Source: Flaccisagitta enflata
Taxonomy: Eukaryota; Chaetognatha; Sagittoidea; Aphragmophora
Assembly: GCA_965153355.1 (NCBI GenBank)
Contig: OZ231126.1
Span: forward strand, 82,088,001 to 82,152,000
Length of the DNA: 64,000 nt
Reading direction: 5' to 3'
The translations under genes were made by a program, and so were the position numbers. This document shows positions 62,069-64,000 of this stretch, piece after piece; position 1 is the first letter of the stretch, and each line of letters opens with the position of its first letter. The notes under the pieces are model-generated. The model did no database searches and was not told where the DNA came from. It was given only the letters and a program-made list of their open reading frames with translations.

Positions 62069-62331
62069 GTGAGATTAAACCCCCAGCCAAACCCGAGCCA
62101 ACACCCAACAACCCCAAGCAACCCCAAGCAACCCCGGGGTTGCTCGGGGTTGCTCGGGGTTGCTCGGGGTTTGCTCGAGATTGGCTCAGAATTGTCTCTA
62201 GTATATAATTGAAGGATTTCTGTCAACCCCAAGCAAACCCTGGGCAAACCCCGAGCTTGGGTTGCTCGGGGGTTTACTCGGGGTTCAACCCCGAGCGACC
62301 CCGAGTAACCCCTGGGGTTTAATCTCACCCC
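62069..62331. mobile_element. TIR element with GGGGTTGCTC palindromic core
   Basis: GTGAGATTAAACCCCC at the left and GGGGTTTAATCTCACCCC at the right; the interior alternates AACCCCAAGC and GGGGTTGCTC units. Confidence 0.65.
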
Positions 62332-62517
62332 AGATTGCGGGGTGCAACGCTCTGCTTTGTCATGCTTACCTTGCACATTGCACATTCACAGGCTCGCTCA
62401 CTCACTTCGCTCACTTCCTCGTGAGAAGGTGAAATGCATAAATATATGTTTGCGCTGTAAACGCAATAAACGGGAAAGAACGCGGTTGTTTTCGTCACTC
62501 GAAACACGCTCTTGTAG

Positions 62518-62738
62518 ATTCCCTCGAACGACGTTGGACGGCGTTGCTTCGTCGGCGTTGATGGCGCTCTACGGCGTCGTGGATCCGTTATTCCGCGCTC
62601 AGGGATTGGCGCGCTTCGTCGTGGCGCGGTTGGGCGGCGCCACCTTCCAAGACGCGCCCAATCACTTCGCCGTCCACGTGGCCCAACTTAAAACAAGACT
62701 CGACTCCAACATTGTACCGTTGGAAATGATGAGAATAG
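62518..62738 (+). CDS. ARMC3: ARMC3-like protein, exon 14 (start of EDR1/transglutaminase-like domain)
   Basis: 221 nt, phase 2 in and phase 1 out. The acceptor is CGCTCTTGTAG|ATTCC and the donor AATAG|GTACAC. It reads DPLFRAQGLARFVVARLGG, then NHFAVHVAQLKTRLDSNIVP and LEMMRI. The VAQLKTRLDSNIVP segment matches the ISELKFQLKSNVIP segment of ARMC3 position by position, and AKYVADKMGG corresponds to ARFVVARLGG. This is the region that begins the EDR1-related C-terminal domain. The phase agrees with exon 13, although further exons in the 7.8-kb intron cannot be excluded. Confidence 0.83.
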
Positions 62739-63459
62739 GTACACAATAATGCAAAAATTCGTTTCATGCACGTTCATGCACACGCACATGCTTGATCTCA
62801 AACTCTCACTACACTATCTTAGAAATAAAAAGGTTCCCGCACGTTTTCATGTATATCTCTGGCTAGAATCAACGAATCATCAAAAAATTGGTGAGATTAT
62901 TAAAGCCCTTCAAATTTGCAAGGAATCTATGCAAATCGCATCTCTCTAGCTCAATGCATTTAAAAGTTATTCAACTTTGAATGAAATGTTTCAATTTTGC
63001 TCTTACTATTTCAACATAATCTTTAAATGATAAGACTTTACTTTTTTCAAATTTACTTCTAAACCAATTGAGCTAGACAGATGCGGTTTGTTTAGGCTGC
63101 TTGCAAATTTGAAGGGTTACATTTATGTCACCAATTTTTCTATTATTTGTTGAATCTCTTTGTAGCTACAAGTGTAAACGTAGCAAAAGAAAGGATCAAG
63201 AAAATATCGCTAGAAAGGTTAGGAATGCCATCACTCAATAGTACCTGGAGAGGCTCTGCAAAGTGCTTCCCTGATGAGCAACAGCGGTAATTCAGTCAAA
63301 AGGGGCTAACACTTAACATTCATGGTTTTGCAATTGATTTGTTTTCATTTTTATGTCAATAAATGAACTAACATTATAGGTGGGAACCTTTTTATTTCTA
63401 AGATAGTAGTGCTTTATAGTGTACTTAGGCATAAACGGATTTTCCGTATTATTCAACAG

Positions 63460-63607
63460 GTGGAAAATACCATCGCGCGCTCATGTTTAAGTTACTCTGT
63501 GACGTGTTATGGATTCCGTGCAGTTTGGAGCGGGGAGTGGACAGCGCGTCTCCAGCCCACGTCTGGAACACCATCGATATCACTTTCTGCGCCAACTCAA
63601 TACCGAG
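63460..63607 (+). CDS. ARMC3: ARMC3-like protein, exon 15 (EDR1/transglutaminase-like core)
   Basis: The acceptor TATTATTCAACAG|GT completes a Gly codon from exon 14. The frame reads GKYHRALMFKLLCDVLWIPC, SLERGVDSASPAHVWNTIDI and TFCANSIP. YHRALMFKLLCD aligns gaplessly with YHRALLFKALAD of ARMC3. PCSLERG...AHVWNTI matches the CSLVRG...AWNEV stretch, with a Cys and a His in positions that would be catalytic in transglutaminase-like folds. A possible donor is GAG|GTCTTT at 63608; otherwise the frame runs on to a stop at 63714-63716. The end of the protein is not resolved. Confidence 0.8.
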
Positions 63608-64000
63608 GTCTTTCATTTCATTTCACACATTTCAACCCGTCCATTACGGGCCAATGGACGGACGGACTGACGGACGAACCATAGGACGGACCTGCAAGCA
63701 TTCGGTCTTGCCCTAACTCGGTCTTGAAAAGCACGATGGTCATGGCACAGGTAAAAGCTTTTAGATACGCCCTTTTCTAAAGTGTAGATGCACTGTGCAC
63801 TCACTGTCGCTGTCACTGTTAGAGTTACTGACTGGCAATTGGTTGACCACCTGGCCTGGCCTAGAGAGGTAGCCACTCAAGTAACTCAGACTATTACAGT
63901 TCAAGGAAAAATCTCGATGGTTGACCTGATTAGATTGATCAATCGATATTTTGATAACTTTCGTGTCAATCAAGAGCAAAAGACAAAAAGATAAACAAGG
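63608..64000. other. Downstream sequence with GGACGGAC run
   Basis: A short GACGGACGGACTGACGGAC run at 63656-63690 suggests a decayed element fragment. The last ARMC3-like codons may lie here or beyond the window. Confidence 0.35.

Overview
The window is nuclear DNA of an intron-rich eukaryote. The exons that can be traced are bounded by GT-AG splice sites in matching phase, there are no prokaryotic-style operons, and the mobile elements are eukaryotic types: a CR1-like non-LTR retrotransposon, Tc1/mariner relics, and pogo-like, hAT-like and foldback elements. The one recognisable host protein resembles ARMC3, a protein of cilia and flagella. Together with the retrotransposon this suggests a flagellated or ciliated holozoan, probably a marine invertebrate, but nothing fixes the species. 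The GC-richer exons lie in a sea of simple repeats: (AG)n, (GT)n, (GTT)n, (AAAG)n, and one (TC)n tract of about 1.8 kb.

Host gene. Exons of an ARMC3-like protein (armadillo repeats followed by a C-terminal EDR1/transglutaminase-like domain) are scattered over almost the whole window. Exons 1-4 lie on the minus strand, reading leftward from 9389 to 2739. Exons for the next part of the same protein lie on the plus strand from 31982 to at least 63607. The two sets cover complementary, non-overlapping parts of the protein and their splice phases agree across the strand switch. This looks like one gene cut by an inversion, either real or made during assembly. Exons around 42.1-42.4 kb, one short helix before exon 10, and the last C-terminal residues are not resolved.

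Mobile DNA. The dominant element has at least sixteen copies. It starts with TTTTTAG plus a short hairpin, carries GTCC/GTCGGTTG-type repeats, and ends in GGCCTTGTT. In each subfamily the roughly 10-bp sequence at the head is matched by its exact reverse complement near the tail, so the pair covaries between subfamilies. Copies range from 132 bp to about 3.7 kb because minisatellites grow inside them and other elements nest in them. One copy splits the retrotransposon ORF2 (15632-17116) and another splits a Tc1 transposase relic (10142-10345), which gives two views of the empty site. The architecture recalls Helentron-like non-autonomous elements (HINEs), but no replicase is present and the assignment is inference.

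Layout. 0-9.4 kb: inverted 5' half of the ARMC3-like gene with several mobile elements. 9.4-12.9 kb: (GTT)n leader tract and Tc1 relic. 12.98-19.4 kb: dead CR1-like retrotransposon on the minus strand, split by one element. 19.7-31.1 kb: dense nested elements. 31.98-43.0 kb: exons 5-9, the giant (TC)n tract, a tandem array of about 560-bp units, and a large foldback element. 43-46 kb: telomere-like repeat and more elements. 46.1-63.6 kb: exons 10-15, with introns built from (GTT)n, minisatellites and nested inverted-repeat elements. I saw no rRNA, tRNA, CRISPR array or bacterial gene.
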